DNA from: Ctenosaura bakeri | Lineage: Eukaryota > Chordata > Lepidosauria > Squamata > Iguanidae | Assembly (NCBI GenBank): GCA_948474755.1 | Contig: CAOLHI010001444.1 | Coordinates: 62,001-126,000, forward strand | Direction: 5' to 3' | Length of the DNA: 64,000 bases | Shown here: positions 46,886 to 57,801 of the stretch, piece by piece | Numbering within the stretch: the first letter of the stretch is position 1 | How the letters are laid out: each line of letters opens with the position of its first letter | Notes under the pieces: generated by a model | The model's input: only the letters and a program-made list of their open reading frames with translations | What the model was told of the DNA's origin: nothing | The model's database searches: none | Position numbers and translations under genes: made by a program

Positions 46886-47613
46886 AAGAATGTTGTTGCC
46901 ATCATTTTTGTGTGCCTTCAAGTCATTTCTGATTTATGGCAACCTTACGGCAAACCAAAGGCGAATCTATCATATGGTTTTCTGAGGCTGAGAGTGTGCG
47001 ACATGCTCAAGGTCATCCAGTGGGTTTCCAAGTGGGAAATTGAACCCTGGTCTCCAAGCTTGTAGTACAGTGCTCAAACCACTACACTACACTGGACCAA
47101 CGGTCATTCTTGGGCCCTTTTCACACCTTACCTTTGTCGTGGCAGTGGGGAGCGGCACTCACGCGAGCAGCCGTTTGCGCGAGCCGCTCACGGCAACCCT
47201 TCTGCCTCCCACAGCGGCTTGCCGGTTGCACAACCATCGCGCTAGTGCCCTGCCCCTTCCTTTCACAGCGCAGCCTGGGAGCTGTAGGCTGCGCTTGGGG
47301 AGGAAGCGCAATCGGGCAGGCTTGTTCGGCGCACCGCACGCAGGTAAGTGCACGAGGGCCCCACAAGCATTGCACGACTGTGCAGTATTTTCCACTTAGA
47401 GCCAAAAATAAAAAAATGCGCCCACAGCCCGCTTTAGGTTCGTGAGCATGGTGTGAGTGGGAGCGCGTCGTACGGACCGACGCTCCCATTCCCGCGACGC
47501 TCAAGGGGTCCTCACACAAAAAAAACTGCATGCGAAAAGGGCCTTGATAACTGCCCAGCTACAGTAACTCCGTAACGCTGACCAATCTTCTCTCTTCCTT
47601 TTCAGACGAATGT
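46886..47613 (-). mobile_element. tRNA-type SINE plus shared flank (copy B), split by a GC-rich element
   Basis: SINE 46888-47095, then GGACCAACGGTCATTC, the element 47113-47543, then ACTGCCCAGCTACAGTAACT and CCAATCTTCTCTCTTCC. Without the insert it is colinear with 41171-41465. Confidence 0.8.
47113..47543. mobile_element. GC-rich element with GGCCCTTTTC termini and TTG duplication
   Basis: 431 bp, left end GGCCCTTTTCACAC, right end GCGAAAAGGGCC, with TTG at 47110-47112 and 47544-47546. The interior is CpG-rich with no long frame of note; near its right side GGGAGCGCGTCGTACGGACC and GACGCTCCC form a hairpin. The matching sequence near 41390 lacks the insert. Termini and 3-bp duplication resemble the foldback family. 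Confidence 0.82.
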
Positions 47614-47770
47614 CCAACCCTAAAGCAACCCTATCGTGTCATTTTTGGGGGCTGAGACCATGTGACATGCCCAAGGTCACCCAGTGGGTTTCCACAGCTG
47701 AGCAGGGAATCAAACGCTGGTCTCCAGAGTTGTCATCCAGCACTCAAATCACTACCGCACTCTGGCCCTC
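47614..47770 (-). mobile_element. tRNA-type SINE, tail lost
   Basis: AAGCAACCCTATCGTGTC, GTCACCCAGTGGGTTTCCAC, AATCAAACGCTGGTCTCCAG. Confidence 0.75.
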
Positions 47771-48097
47771 TTGTTAAACTTGTCAAGTTCAAATTGCCAA
47801 GCAAGCATGGGTTTTAAAGGCTAAGGCAACTGAATTTTTTTTTTCTGAAAGACTGGAATCATTTATGGACATTTTGAACAATAAGAAACCTAAGAACGCA
47901 ATCATCTGTGGCTATGCTTACTAATAATTCTAATGGATCTGTAACAGTAGAATAATATTTTTTTTCTTTTTCCTCTTTCATTACCATTTAGCTTTGTGCG
48001 TGGTGTGCCACCTTTTATGTTTCAGTAAGTTAGTGTTCAATGCTTAGTGTTTCAGTATTGTGTTTCAGTTTAATTTTTTATTTAAGTTCTTATTTGT

Positions 48098-48273
48098 GGC
48101 CATTTCCGCACTAGCCTGTTATAGCGCGATGATTTCACTTTCAACATCCTCTGGAATCCTGGGGTTTGCAGTGTCGGGAGGGGCCGGCCCCTCCCGAAAC
48201 TGCAAACCCCAGGATTCCAGAGGATGTTGAAAGTGGAATCATCGCGCTAGAACAGGCTAGTGCGGAAATGGGC
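48098..48273. mobile_element. Foldback element, near-perfect hairpin
   Basis: 176 bp with almost no loop: GGGAGGGGCCGGCCCCTCCC at the centre is itself a perfect palindrome. Flanks TGT and TAT may be a one-mismatch duplication. Confidence 0.92.
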
Positions 48274-48469
48274 TATCACTCCAGAAGACTCACAAGCTCT
48301 CCCCTCAAGCCTGACGATGATGCCACCTCTCTCCCAAAACTGGGACTCCAGGCAGCTCACAATGTATATAAAAAAAAACCATAAAAATGCACGAAGATGA
48401 ACATTAAGAGAGATGAACATTAAAGCAGGATTAAACTATCTCATCACCCTCTGCCAGCCTTTGATGTTT

Positions 48470-48655
48470 GAAACTATTTTAATAGTTTGCTTTTGACATT
48501 TTAAAAAGATTTTTAAAGAGTACTTTAATATGTTTTAGAAGGTTTTTTTAAAAATCTCTGTAGCGTTTGATACTGTACGCTTTAACATGTTGTGTGCCTT
48601 GCCTTAGGAGCTCCTGTAGGCCGGGAAGCAATATATAAATAAACTTAAAATAAAA
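48470..48655 (+). mobile_element. L2-like LINE tail
   Basis: TTTTGACATTTTAAAAAG, then GTGTGCCTTGCCTTAGGAGC and GCAATATATAAATAAAC. Confidence 0.6.
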
Positions 48656-48954
48656 TACATGATCAGGAATGATGGGCACCCGTACCCAAAATATCTGAAA
48701 GATGCCAGGGTGTGAAAGGGCATCTTGTCCTTATGGAGATGAACGCAGACTGATTTTGGGGATTTTTTTGAAATCTGAGTATTACGTCTCTTTTTCTCCC
48801 TTACAACTATTTCGAAGGTGGCAGGAAGGACCGGTTGCCTCTGCAGAATCTGCTTTAAGAGCAAACGGAACAACCTACTAAGCAAGTAAACTCGAGGGAG
48901 ATGCAATCCGTCCCTTCTCAGCTGTCTTTTCACCACCGGGCAAAAACCTTGTTG

Positions 48955-49200
48955 TTTAAACAGACCTTCAGCCTTGGTTGACCAGGGTGGAATGATGTGG
49001 AATTGGCTGTGCCGTCTTTAGTGTGCAGTGCAGATTTTAAGTGTTTAATGTTTTAATGTTTAAAAGGTGTGTTTTCATTGAACAGTTGATTTAATGCTTT
49101 TTAAATTTTTCAACTTCATGTTGTTTTAGATGTTATGTTTTCATTTAGATCGCAAACCTCTTTGAGTCCCATTTGGAAACAAAACAAAATATAAATAAAC
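48955..49200 (+). mobile_element. L2-like LINE tail
   Basis: TTTAAACAGACCTTCAGCC, TTTGAGTCCCATTTGGAAAC and AAAATATAAATAAAC. The SPIN-type element begins at its last base. Confidence 0.65.
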
Positions 49201-49728
49201 CAGTGGTTCTCAACCTTCCTAATGCCGCGACCCTTTAATACAGTTCCTCATGTTGTGGTGACCCCCAACCATAAAATTATTTATTTATTATTTACAATGC
49301 CTCCCCCCCCCCGGCAAAGGCTGCCTAGCCAGCCAGGAACAGGGGGGCGGACAGGGAGGGAAAAAGGAGCCGCGCGTCTCCCTCGGGAAAAAACTCAGAG
49401 ACCCCCCCCGGGCTCTGTTTCTGCTTCGTTCTCATTTCCACTGGGGGGGGCAGTGTGGGAAAAGTTTCCAGAGTGTCGACCCTGGCCGGTGGGGGGGAGG
49501 AATCCCAGCGCCTTTGTCTTTTGCGCTGGGCACAGCTCGCCCCCCGGAAAAGCGCAACCTTGCGCCCCCCCGCCCTTCCGCAGCACCCCCCTCCGTGGCG
49601 AGTGGGGCAGGGGCTGTGGCGAGGAGGGGGCCTGCCCCCTGTGCTGCCGCCGCCCCTCCCCTAACTGGCCCGTCAGACAGGAGGTTCTTCCGGTAGCGGA
49701 GTAGGGGAGCAATTTCAGTCCCTTCCAG
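49201..49728 (+). mobile_element. SPIN-type end with a different GC-rich interior, right end lost
   Basis: CAGTGGTTCTCAACCTTCCT, AATGCCGCGACCCTTTAATA and CCCCAACCATAAAATTATT are the SPIN left end. From about 49290 the sequence becomes C/G-rich and CpG-dense up to a junction with a foldback arm. No GGTTGAGAACC right end is found. Confidence 0.75.
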
Positions 49729-49818
49729 CCGGCCCCTCCCGAAACTGCAAACCCCAGGATTCCAGAGGACATTGAAAGTGGAATCATAGCGCTATGACAG
49801 GCTAGTGCGGAAGTGGCC
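49729..49818. mobile_element. Foldback element, right arm only
   Basis: CCGGCCCCTCCCGAAACTGC to TAGTGCGGAAGTGGCC. Its inner end abuts the GC-rich interior of a SPIN-ended element and its outer end abuts a TA-flanked element, so three elements meet within 100 bases. Confidence 0.85.
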
Positions 49819-49963
49819 CTGGTTTGGACCCTGGATGCCTGCTCTCTCCACCATGCCTCAGCCCACTTCCCACAGACAAACATACACATTTTGATATTTG
49901 TGATTTTTCCACTTTTGTGGGGGTCCTGCAGCCCTAATCCTATCAAATGTGGACGGCTGACTG
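49819..49963. mobile_element. TA-flanked element, right part
   Basis: GGTTTGGACCCTGG, CCACCATGCCTCAGCCC, CACATTTTGATAT and ATGTGGACGGCTGACTG, then TA. It is colinear with 11268-11424. Confidence 0.7.
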
Positions 49964-49965
49964 TA

Positions 49966-50508
49966 GTTTTCTTCCAAAAACAGAACGATAGGAAGGGTGG
50001 GGCATTTTCCACAGTCGTATGCTTATGAATGGAGAGTTCTGACCCACACCAGCCCAACTGTGGGTGTGGAATAAAAGGGTGAGTGTTTTTTCCACGGCAA
50101 GCAGATTTCATCTCCCAATTGTTCTGGCCTCTTCCCCTTCCCCAGGGGGTGTAGTGGAAATGGGCGCCCTTTCAGCAGCCAACCTTGAAGCAGTCAAAAG
50201 GAAGCAACCAGTCTGCTCTATGCAAGCTCGAATACCTTCACTTTCAACTCTGAAAAGATGCCTTCCTTGCATTTGGGAGGAGTCTGCCGTTTCCAGTTGC
50301 TGCAATCTCTCTCTCTCTCTTTCCCCTCACTCCCTTTTATTGTGCCAACTCCCCACCCCTTGGTGGAATTTTCTGGCACTCCACCTTGTTACTTTTCTTG
50401 TGTTCTCCCATCTTTCCCTCTTTCTTTAGAAAATCCACTGAAGAGGAAAAGACAGAATGGCGACACAAAGACTGAGACCTGTAATGCTAAGAGCCCGCTT
50501 TCTGGATG
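49966..50508. other. No feature seen
   Basis: Pyrimidine-rich intron sequence leading into a CT/CA repeat. Confidence 0.5.
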
Positions 50509-50567
50509 CTCTCTCTCTCTCTCTCTCTCACACACGCGCGCACACATACACACACACACACACACAC
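50509..50567 (+). repeat. (CT)n(CA)n microsatellite
   Basis: CT run, a short CG-containing bridge, then CA run. Confidence 0.93.
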
Positions 50568-50933
50568 GGACAACTTCTGTATTAACTACTCCATCTCGAC
50601 CACAAACACCTACATCCAGAGCCCTCCAGAATGTAAAACTGCCCCATTTTCTCCCTTCACCACTCACCCACAGGAGAGCACCAGGGCTTTCCCATAATCC
50701 TTGCAACCATTCCTGAGAAACGACTCTCTAGTCCAATTCTTTAATGGTCTTCAGCTCCCCATCGTCCTATGTGACCCCAAAAACCTCACTTCCACTGGGA
50801 TGCCTTAGAAAGAAATACAGAACATTCCAGCTATAACAGAATGCATTTCCGAACCAAACACGAGCTCGGTGCACATCTTACACGGATGGAGACCTTTGCT
50901 CGGATGTTCAACTGGGAAGTTACAGCCAAAAAT

Positions 50934-50934
50934 A

Positions 50935-50977
<43 letters not shown>
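50934..50977 (+). repeat. (AAAT)n microsatellite
   Basis: About eleven units after CAGCCAAAAATATAAAT. Confidence 0.95.
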
Positions 50978-51124
50978 GGATGCAGCCAATACAGGAGCGG
51001 TGACGGGTTAAATTTTGCAAGCCATTTGACTGCCTGAAGGCACAACTGCATCCTAAGACATTCATCGACTCACCACAACTCACCACAACCCTGATTCTCC
51101 CTCTCCATCTGCTATTTGCATCAC

Positions 51125-51480
51125 CAGTAGTCCTGCCAGGTTTTCAGAACAGCAGTAATTTTCATGACATACACTTTGACAGCCAGAAAGTAGCTGTTAA
51201 CAAACTGTGTTCTACTTAAATAACAAAAGAAAGTATTAATTTCAGTTAACTTTACTATATGCTTCCCTGTAAAATTATTGCACTGTCTACATTCATAAAT
51301 TACACCAATTTCTGTCTTTATGAAGGACCTACATCTCCAAATATAGAATATTTTGGAATTCTGTTCTGTCTTTATAAAAGGAAAAGCTTTCCAACCATCA
51401 AATCAGGGGCTTCCTTTACAATAATGCCAGTCCTACAAGGGACAAGTTTTCCAGTCCTCAAATAAGGGACACACTCCTTA
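51125..51480 (+). repeat. Unnamed diverged repeat, copy 2 (uninterrupted)
   Basis: AATTTTCATGACATACAC, GAAAGTAGCTGTTAACAAAC, GTTCTGTCTTTATAAAAGG, CCAACCATCAAATCAGGGG. It preserves the empty site of the 10.8-kb element (GAAAGTATTAAT). Confidence 0.65.
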
Positions 51481-51705
51481 TATTAAAAGATAGCAATCTT
51501 AACCACAACATATTAGGTCGTAAGTTTTTACAAGCACCAAAAGCACCCACGAGGTAACATCAATTGAAAAAAAAAATGCCAGTAGTCAAGAGAGGCTGGC
51601 ATTTCATACTGTTGTTTCAAATCACAGAAGTTTAAGAGACGAAAATAAAAATCTATAGACCAAGGGTTGCTTTAAACAAAGTGTGGGGGAAATGCAGCTC
51701 ACGGA

Positions 51706-51825
51706 TTGCGTCTGTGTGTGTATGTGCCTTAAAGTTGCCTGTTGACTTGTGGTGTCCCCAAGAATTTCACAGGATTTTCTCAGGCAAAGAATACTCAGAG
51801 GTGGTTTTGCCATGGGATCCCCAAA
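51706..51825 (-). mobile_element. 5S-SINE-type tail
   Basis: GTGTGTATGTGCCTTAAAGT, TGTTGACTTGTGGTGTCCCC, CAGAGGTGGTTTTGCCATGG. Confidence 0.75.
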
Positions 51826-53524
51826 TCCTTTAGCACTATCTTCTAGTTCCTCAAAGTCCTTACCTCCATTCCAAATTTTTAAAATTCATGCAAAAAACCA
51901 GCATGCCCCAAAATGCCACCTGGAGTGGCGGACTTAAAATACTGAACTTAAAATACTGAACTAAAATACTGAAAAACCTAGAAGTGCAAATTGTAAGCAG
52001 AATTCTAGTCACTTCCAAGTCAAATTTTTGGCCACGCTTTAGCTGAAAATGTGCTAATGTGTCCCATCAAAAATTGGCTGCCATCCTTCTACCAGTTATT
52101 CATCCCTACTTTAGAGTCAAACAATAGACAGAGGCTGGAAAATTTAGGAAGAAAAAAAAAACGCTTTCTAGGAGCCCATCTGGAGTCAGGTTTTCAACAA
52201 GTTCTCTTCTAACTGGTGTCTTTGAAACTTTTCCAGCCAGAAAGCTGACTCTACTGCAGATGTCTGGGCTTGGGTTCCCTTAACAGCAGCTTTCCAAAGA
52301 CGCTCCCTTTTTGGGGTTAGCCTTTCTTTTAAGAAGGTTACTCGCCGTCTAAAAATACATAATTATGCGCCAAAGCTTTTAAACTTTCCCAATCAAAAAC
52401 ATATGTCTTTGCCTTAAAAAGTGAACTTGCTCGGATTTAGGAGAAACATTAAAAAAAAATCAAAGGAGAATTGGTTGTTATCAAAACGGAACATCTTAAT
52501 GCAAACAGTTCTGATGAGATTTGCAGTGAACTGAGATCTAGAACCAATGAGGAGAATTTAGCAGCTACACTGAAAGCATGACGATCAAGGACAAGGTGAG
52601 CACAAAGGAACAATGGTTGTATCCACTTCCCCAAATTAATCTGTTGTGAAATCAGGTCTGTATCTTTATTCTGTAAATCAATTACACTGATGTGAAAGTG
52701 GCACAGAGCCTTTGAAAATCCCATCAGCGGAAGGTGGAAATGGACCAACAAAGATTTCAGGCTTTATGATGGTTCAGTGGGGGGGGGAGCAATACAGCAA
52801 TAAAGGAATCTAGCAAACTGCCTTTGACTGAATCAGACCATTCGACTATCCAGCTCAGAAATGTCTTTGTTGATTGGTATCAGCTAGACAAAGACTGAAG
52901 TCTTTTTCCAAACTGTACTTGCAGATATCAGCTTAACCTGGAGATAATAGACCTTCGGCACACGAAGCAAATGGTCCGCTACTTAGCTATAGTGGTTCAC
53001 CTTGAGCTCGTCATCTGACAGGTAATACTTAACGTGCCCTGGGAAAAAATGGGGGAAAGGACCCCATTCACATTCAAAAAGGAAGCTGGCTGTTCTCCCC
53101 CTGTATAAGCAACTGCTCCGCTCTGCACTCCTCAATCATTAATTCTTCAAGTGTCAAAATGCCCTATATCTCTGTATTAGATGGAACAACTCATTCAGTT
53201 GCTATCCACAAAAAAAAAAAAAATCAGAATAAGATGAATCCATGGTATCTCCGCATGAGTCAGGACTGTACTTTCATTCTGATGGATGGCAGCAACCCAT
53301 GCAGGAAAGGATCCACACTCCCAAGGGTGGACAGTTCTTACTCTTTCAGAAAGTAAGGGTGGAACAGGATTCTCAGCTTAGAGGCTGAAACTTTGCTTTC
53401 TGGGTAGAAGACCCCAGAAGGCTTGCAGAAGGAAGGACTGGGGACCGCTCTTGTCCAAGACCCTGTGCAGAAACCACGGGTCAATGTAGATGAAGAAATG
53501 GGGAACTTGCCAACACTCCACTGC
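51826..53524. other. No feature seen
   Basis: Intron 1 sequence with a triple CTTAAAATACTGAA duplication at 51935-51975. Confidence 0.5.
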
Positions 53525-53592
53525 TTTACTGGACTACAATACCCATCATTCTTGGCTCTTGGTCAGGCTGGTTGGGGATGATGGGAGTAGGG
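53525..53592. repeat. ACTCCCAGAA palindromic element
   Basis: TGGACTACAATACCCATCAT against GATGATGGGAGTAGGGCTAC. Confidence 0.6.
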
Positions 53593-53811
53593 CTACATAA
53601 GCCAGTAGTCTGATTTTATTATTTTCATTTCTTATGTCAACCTTCTTGGGTTCAAGACTGAAATAGGCCTCCACTTTGGTGTCAAAGCTTTAGAAGACAG
53701 AACTGGTGACTTAATGGTAACGAATCTGGCAGGCAGGTTTCTGGAGGGGCAGAAGTGGCTGAAGCTTATAAGGACATGGCACCTTGCATCATGAGCACTC
53801 CTTCTACCTTT

Positions 53812-53901
53812 GAGGCCCCTCCCTAAACTACAAGCCCCAGGATTCTATAGGATGTTGAAAGTGGAATAACAGCACTATAACAGTCTAGTGCGGAAATGGA
53901 C
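53812..53901. mobile_element. Foldback element, right arm only
   Basis: AGGCCCCTCCCTAAACTAC, GGATGTTGAAAGTGGAATAA and CAGTCTAGTGCGGAAATGG; no left arm precedes it. Confidence 0.8.
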
Positions 53902-53931
53902 TCTATCATAAGACTTTCAGAAATGGAGAGG

Positions 53932-54142
53932 GCATGACAGTATAGCGGTTTGAGTATTCAACTAAGACTCCAGGAGATAAGAATCTGAATCCCTGCTCAG
54001 CCACCAGGTGACCTTGGGCATCACACTCATAGCCTTACACAAAGGGAGTGGCAAACCTCCCCTGAATAAATCTTATCAAGAAAACCCCATGACAGGGCCG
54101 CCATAAGTTGAAGTTGATTTGCAGACATGTAACAACAACAAT
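53932..54142 (+). mobile_element. tRNA-type SINE
   Basis: ATGACAGTATAGCGGTTTGA head, AGAATCTGAATCCC box B, tail CATAAGTTGAAGTTGATTTG then AACAACAACAATGG. Confidence 0.8.
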
Positions 54143-54507
54143 GGATGACAGCTCTGCGGTAGAGCACTATCATTCCATCATTGCATCCTATGCGTGCCAA
54201 TTTCAGGTTGATAAAAATACTTCAGGTAGCAGGCTGCTGAGAAAGAAACCTGGAATGGCACTGCCAGGCGGAACAGAAAATGCAGTACAAAATGGTGACA
54301 GGGGTTTTCCAGGAGAAGCAAAACAAGTTTTATATGCTCAGAGCCATTCTTACTCAGCTCTCCCACATTGTCCCAAGACTGAAGGTAACCTCAGCTCAAA
54401 TAGATATCTTAGAAGCAAAGTGGTAAAAATCCACATATCAGCCTGAACTTTGCTGGGGAGAGGGATCCTGCACGTGTATTAAGACTGCAGTGTTTACAAA
54501 TGCCTTT

Positions 54508-54687
54508 GGCCATTTCCACACTACGCTGTTATAGTGCGATTATTCCACTTTCAACATCCTATGGAATCCTGGGGTTTGCAGTTTGGGGAGGGGCCGGCTG
54601 GCCCCTCCCCAAACTGCAAACCTCAGGATTCCATAAGATGTTGAAAGTGGAATAATCGTGCTATAACAGCGTAGTGTGGAAATGGCC
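54508..54687. mobile_element. Foldback element, full length
   Basis: 180 bp with TTT duplication (54505-54507, 54688-54690). Tips CACTACGCTGTTATAG and CTATAACAGCGTAGTG are another exactly paired variant; GTTTGGGGAGG pairs with CCTCCCCAAAC at the centre. Confidence 0.92.
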
Positions 54688-54690
54688 TTT

Positions 54691-55974
54691 CTCTTCTGAG
54701 GGTCCAAAACCCTGGAAACATACGGGTCTGAAACCCCTAAAAATCTAGGGGTCCTCATGAAATGTATGGTTCCAAAGGAAGATCTTTTGTCTGAAGATTT
54801 AACCTGTGGAATTCAAGTAAAGACACTCCTGACAATCACCACCACTACCCCATTATAAATTCTCACCACTTGCTGCCGCCATCTTTCCCTCACCTCCCCA
54901 TCAACATTTCATTAGCTGGAGGTCCGTCCACTTAAGAGAGACACCCCTCCAATGTATGGAAGATGCCAAGGCCAAGAGAAGGGAAGCCGTCCAAGAGACA
55001 CAGCTAGCAAGCATACGGAGAATTGGGGACATTACTTTTAACAAGCAGAATTTCCCAACCAGCATGACCCAGGCTGGCTAGGGGTTCTGAGAGCTGTAGT
55101 CCAAAGAACCAGTTTCCCAGAGCCCTAAGCATAACCCTGTTCCTCCCCTAATGGTTCCAAGTTCACTAGATACCCAAACAGGGCAAAGCTGACAGCTTTA
55201 AACAATATATGAGACAAAATTCTCACAGGAGGTCAGGTCAGCATCACAGCCAACTGTTTTCCACAGGCAAGCAGGAATTCCACGCAGACAAGCACGCTGC
55301 AGGGGAAAGACATAGCACTCTAACCTTCTTCTGCTAGCTTGCTAGGTTTCTGTGTTGGAAACGAGGGACAGAAACCCCTTCTTCCACAGCCTGCATGGAA
55401 ATCACACTGGCTGGCTGCTGAAGGATGGAGAGATTGATTGTAGAAGGCTGTTTCTTCTACTAGCCTGCTAAAAAGGGCAGTTAAGAAATCAATCTGGTTA
55501 GTGACTTCCTCACCCTTATGTACAATCTGGATTATCAACAATCGTAAGTCATCACCAGAGCTTGGGAAAGTCAATTTTTCTGAATACTACCACAATCCAG
55601 CAGCCAGAGTTGGCTAGTCTTGTTAAGAAATGTGAGGAGTTATCAGCAAAAATAAGCATTCCTCAAGCTCTGGCCAAGACAATAAAAAAGAACCTCCACG
55701 GTCAGTGGCAGTGCAGTCGCTGTATGAACCAAACCTCTTCAGGACAGTGCCAGCAGAGAGACAGTATTGGCCTTTGCACCCTGCAGGCTTGCTTCTCGTT
55801 CCAAACCAGAGCCTGGGCTTCATGGACTTTGGCCTGACCCATCCAAGGAACAAGTTATAAGATGGCAAGTTTCAGCAACACACTGTCTCCCTGGGCAGCA
55901 TTCCAGGTCTGCGTAAAGATATCACTGCCTCAAAAGACACATCGACTTACACATCAATCTGCTGGTGATATATG
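54691..55974. other. No feature seen beyond one hairpin remnant
   Basis: Intron 1 sequence; short frames on both strands at 55320-55868 have no recognised family. Confidence 0.5.
55050..55118. repeat. ACTCCCAGAA element, right part
   Basis: GGCTAGGGGTTCTGAGAGCT and GTAGTCCAAAGAACCAG; the left arm is weak. Confidence 0.5.
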
Positions 55975-56188
55975 AATCATAGAATCATAGAATCATAGAA
56001 ATTCAGAGTTGGAAGAGACCACACAGGCCATCCAGTCCAACCCCCTGCTGTGCAGGAACACCCTCAAATCAATCCCGACAGATGGCCATCAAGCCTCTGC
56101 TTAAAAACCTCCAAGGAAGGAGACTCCACTACACTCCGAGGCAACAGATTCCACTGCCGGACAGCCCTAACTGTCAGGAAGTTCTTAT
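55975..56188 (-). mobile_element. CR1 LINE tail, young
   Basis: Octamer repeats (ATCATAGA) at the left, then GTTGGAAGAGACCACACAGG to CTAACTGTCAGGAAGTTCTT. Nearly identical to the 1.3-kb copy. Confidence 0.9.
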
Positions 56189-56204
56189 GTGTGCCTTGTG
56201 TGCG

Positions 56205-56432
56205 CCTTCAGAGAGCCAGCACGGGTGTAGCCATTTGGGCACTGAACTATGACTCTGGAGACCCTCTAAAGTGAAAACCCACTGGGTGAGCTTGGGCAAG
56301 TCACACTCTCTCAGCCTCAGAGGGAGGTGAGGCAACTCCCCCCCAGAACAAATCTTGCCAAGAAAACCCCATGGCAGATTTGCCATGTAACTTAGAAACA
56401 ACCTGAAGGCACCCAACACCACCAACAAGGCA
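56205..56432 (+). mobile_element. tRNA-type SINE
   Basis: AGAGAGCCAGCACGGGTGTA to AACCTGAAGGCACCCAACAC; box B region deleted (GACCCTCTAAAGTGAAAACC). A CR1 tail lies immediately before it. Confidence 0.8.
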
Positions 56433-56690
56433 CCTGGTAACTTATGGCAACCCTCTAGCCATTTCTCCACGAGACTCTTATAGCGCTATGGTTCCACTTT
56501 CGACATCCTATGGAATCCTGGGGCTTGCCGTTTCGGAAGGGAAACTGCAAACCCCAGGATTCCACAGGATGTTGAAAGTGGAATCATAGCGCTATAAGAG
56601 TCTCGTGCAGAAATGGCCCATCAATCTTGTAGGGTTTTCTTAGGCAACGAATACTCAGAGGTGGTTTTGCCATTTCCTGCTGGTATACTC
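56433..56690 (-). mobile_element. 5S-SINE-type tail split by a foldback
   Basis: GGTAACTTATGGCAACCC at the left; CATCAATCTTGTAGGGTTTT and CTCAGAGGTGGTTTTGCCAT at the right of the foldback at 56457-56628. Confidence 0.78.
56457..56628. mobile_element. Foldback element inside a SINE tail
   Basis: Tips CACGAGACTCTTATAGCGC and GCGCTATAAGAGTCTCGTG pair exactly. It splits a 5S-SINE-type tail between TTATGGCAACCC and CATCAATCTTGTAGGG. Confidence 0.9.
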
Positions 56691-57539
56691 AGAAGTAAAA
56701 CTATATTGGGTTCAGAAGTACTCAGGTAAATTGTCTATATGGCACTGCAGTGTTTGGGGAAGGGGGGATAAGTCTCCACTGATTTCTGTCGAATTTTCAC
56801 TCATTTAAAGCTACATCTTTAAGGCTGTCATTCTTTCCTCTTTCAACTCCCCTACTCTTGAGTAAAGCAATAAAGCCGTACTCTTTCCCTACTAGTTACC
56901 TTTTACTTTTTAAGAATAACTTTTAATAGCCACACACTCTCATCTCCCGGAAGAATCTCCTACCACTGATGGAAAACTTTTCATTTAAAAATACTCCATC
57001 CCTACTTTAAAAAAAAAAAAATCAAATTACAAAGCATGTTTTTAGCCCTTGCTCTTTATAAATCCTTCCCTTGCCCCAAAGTATTCTTTAGACTATATTT
57101 AGTTCTTTATATGGAACATTTTCTAAAGCAGGGAAGCCGAACAGAGGACATTCACACAAAGGGGATCTGGGTTCCAATCCACGAAAATAACCTGGTTCTT
57201 GGAGAACCTTTTAGAATACATTTCTTTCATTCATTCTCCAGGAAAGTCCTGTTCGGAGAAGCTGCACAGGCGCCTGCTGGGGCTACTCGAGTATAAAATA
57301 TAAGATGGTGAGAAATGGAGTTCTGGGAAAGCGATCAATAAATCCGGGCTTAGTTAAGGTGTGCGTTTGCAGTTGGAGAGGAAAGAAGAGAACCAACAAG
57401 TGGAAGAGAAAGGACCTGATTCAAAGAAAGAAAGTGGAGGGGGGGCAGCTTGTGAAGATTTTACAGTCACCTTGGAGACCACTTTGCGTGTTCATCTATG
57501 TCGATACACAGTTTTCCGGATACATTTGAGAGGCAACTT
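56691..57539. other. No feature seen just downstream of exon 1
   Basis: AT-rich start of intron 1, sharply different in composition from the adjoining CpG island. Confidence 0.55.
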
Positions 57540-57801
57540 TGTGAATGAATGCGTCTGCGCACCCGCCCGCATGCACACGCTTTGGAGGGCGCGTAAGAGG
57601 CGAGGCTGTGTGGGATCGTCCACACGAGCAGCTTCGGGGACGGTGGCCCCCAGCGACCTGCTGCCCCCGGGAGGCTCCCGTCCCCTCCGTGCTCTGCGCC
57701 CTGCCAAAGCCGTGCGCCTTTGCGCACAGGCAACCCACCCGCCCGGCCAACCTGGGAGGCAACCTGCGAGGGCCCCCCGGCCCAGCCCAGCGGCCCCCGG
57801 G

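Noticed and set aside
49395..50111. 238-codon minus-strand frame
   Set aside because: Runs through a SPIN-type GC-rich interior, a foldback arm and a TA-flanked element, so it is a mosaic of repeats.
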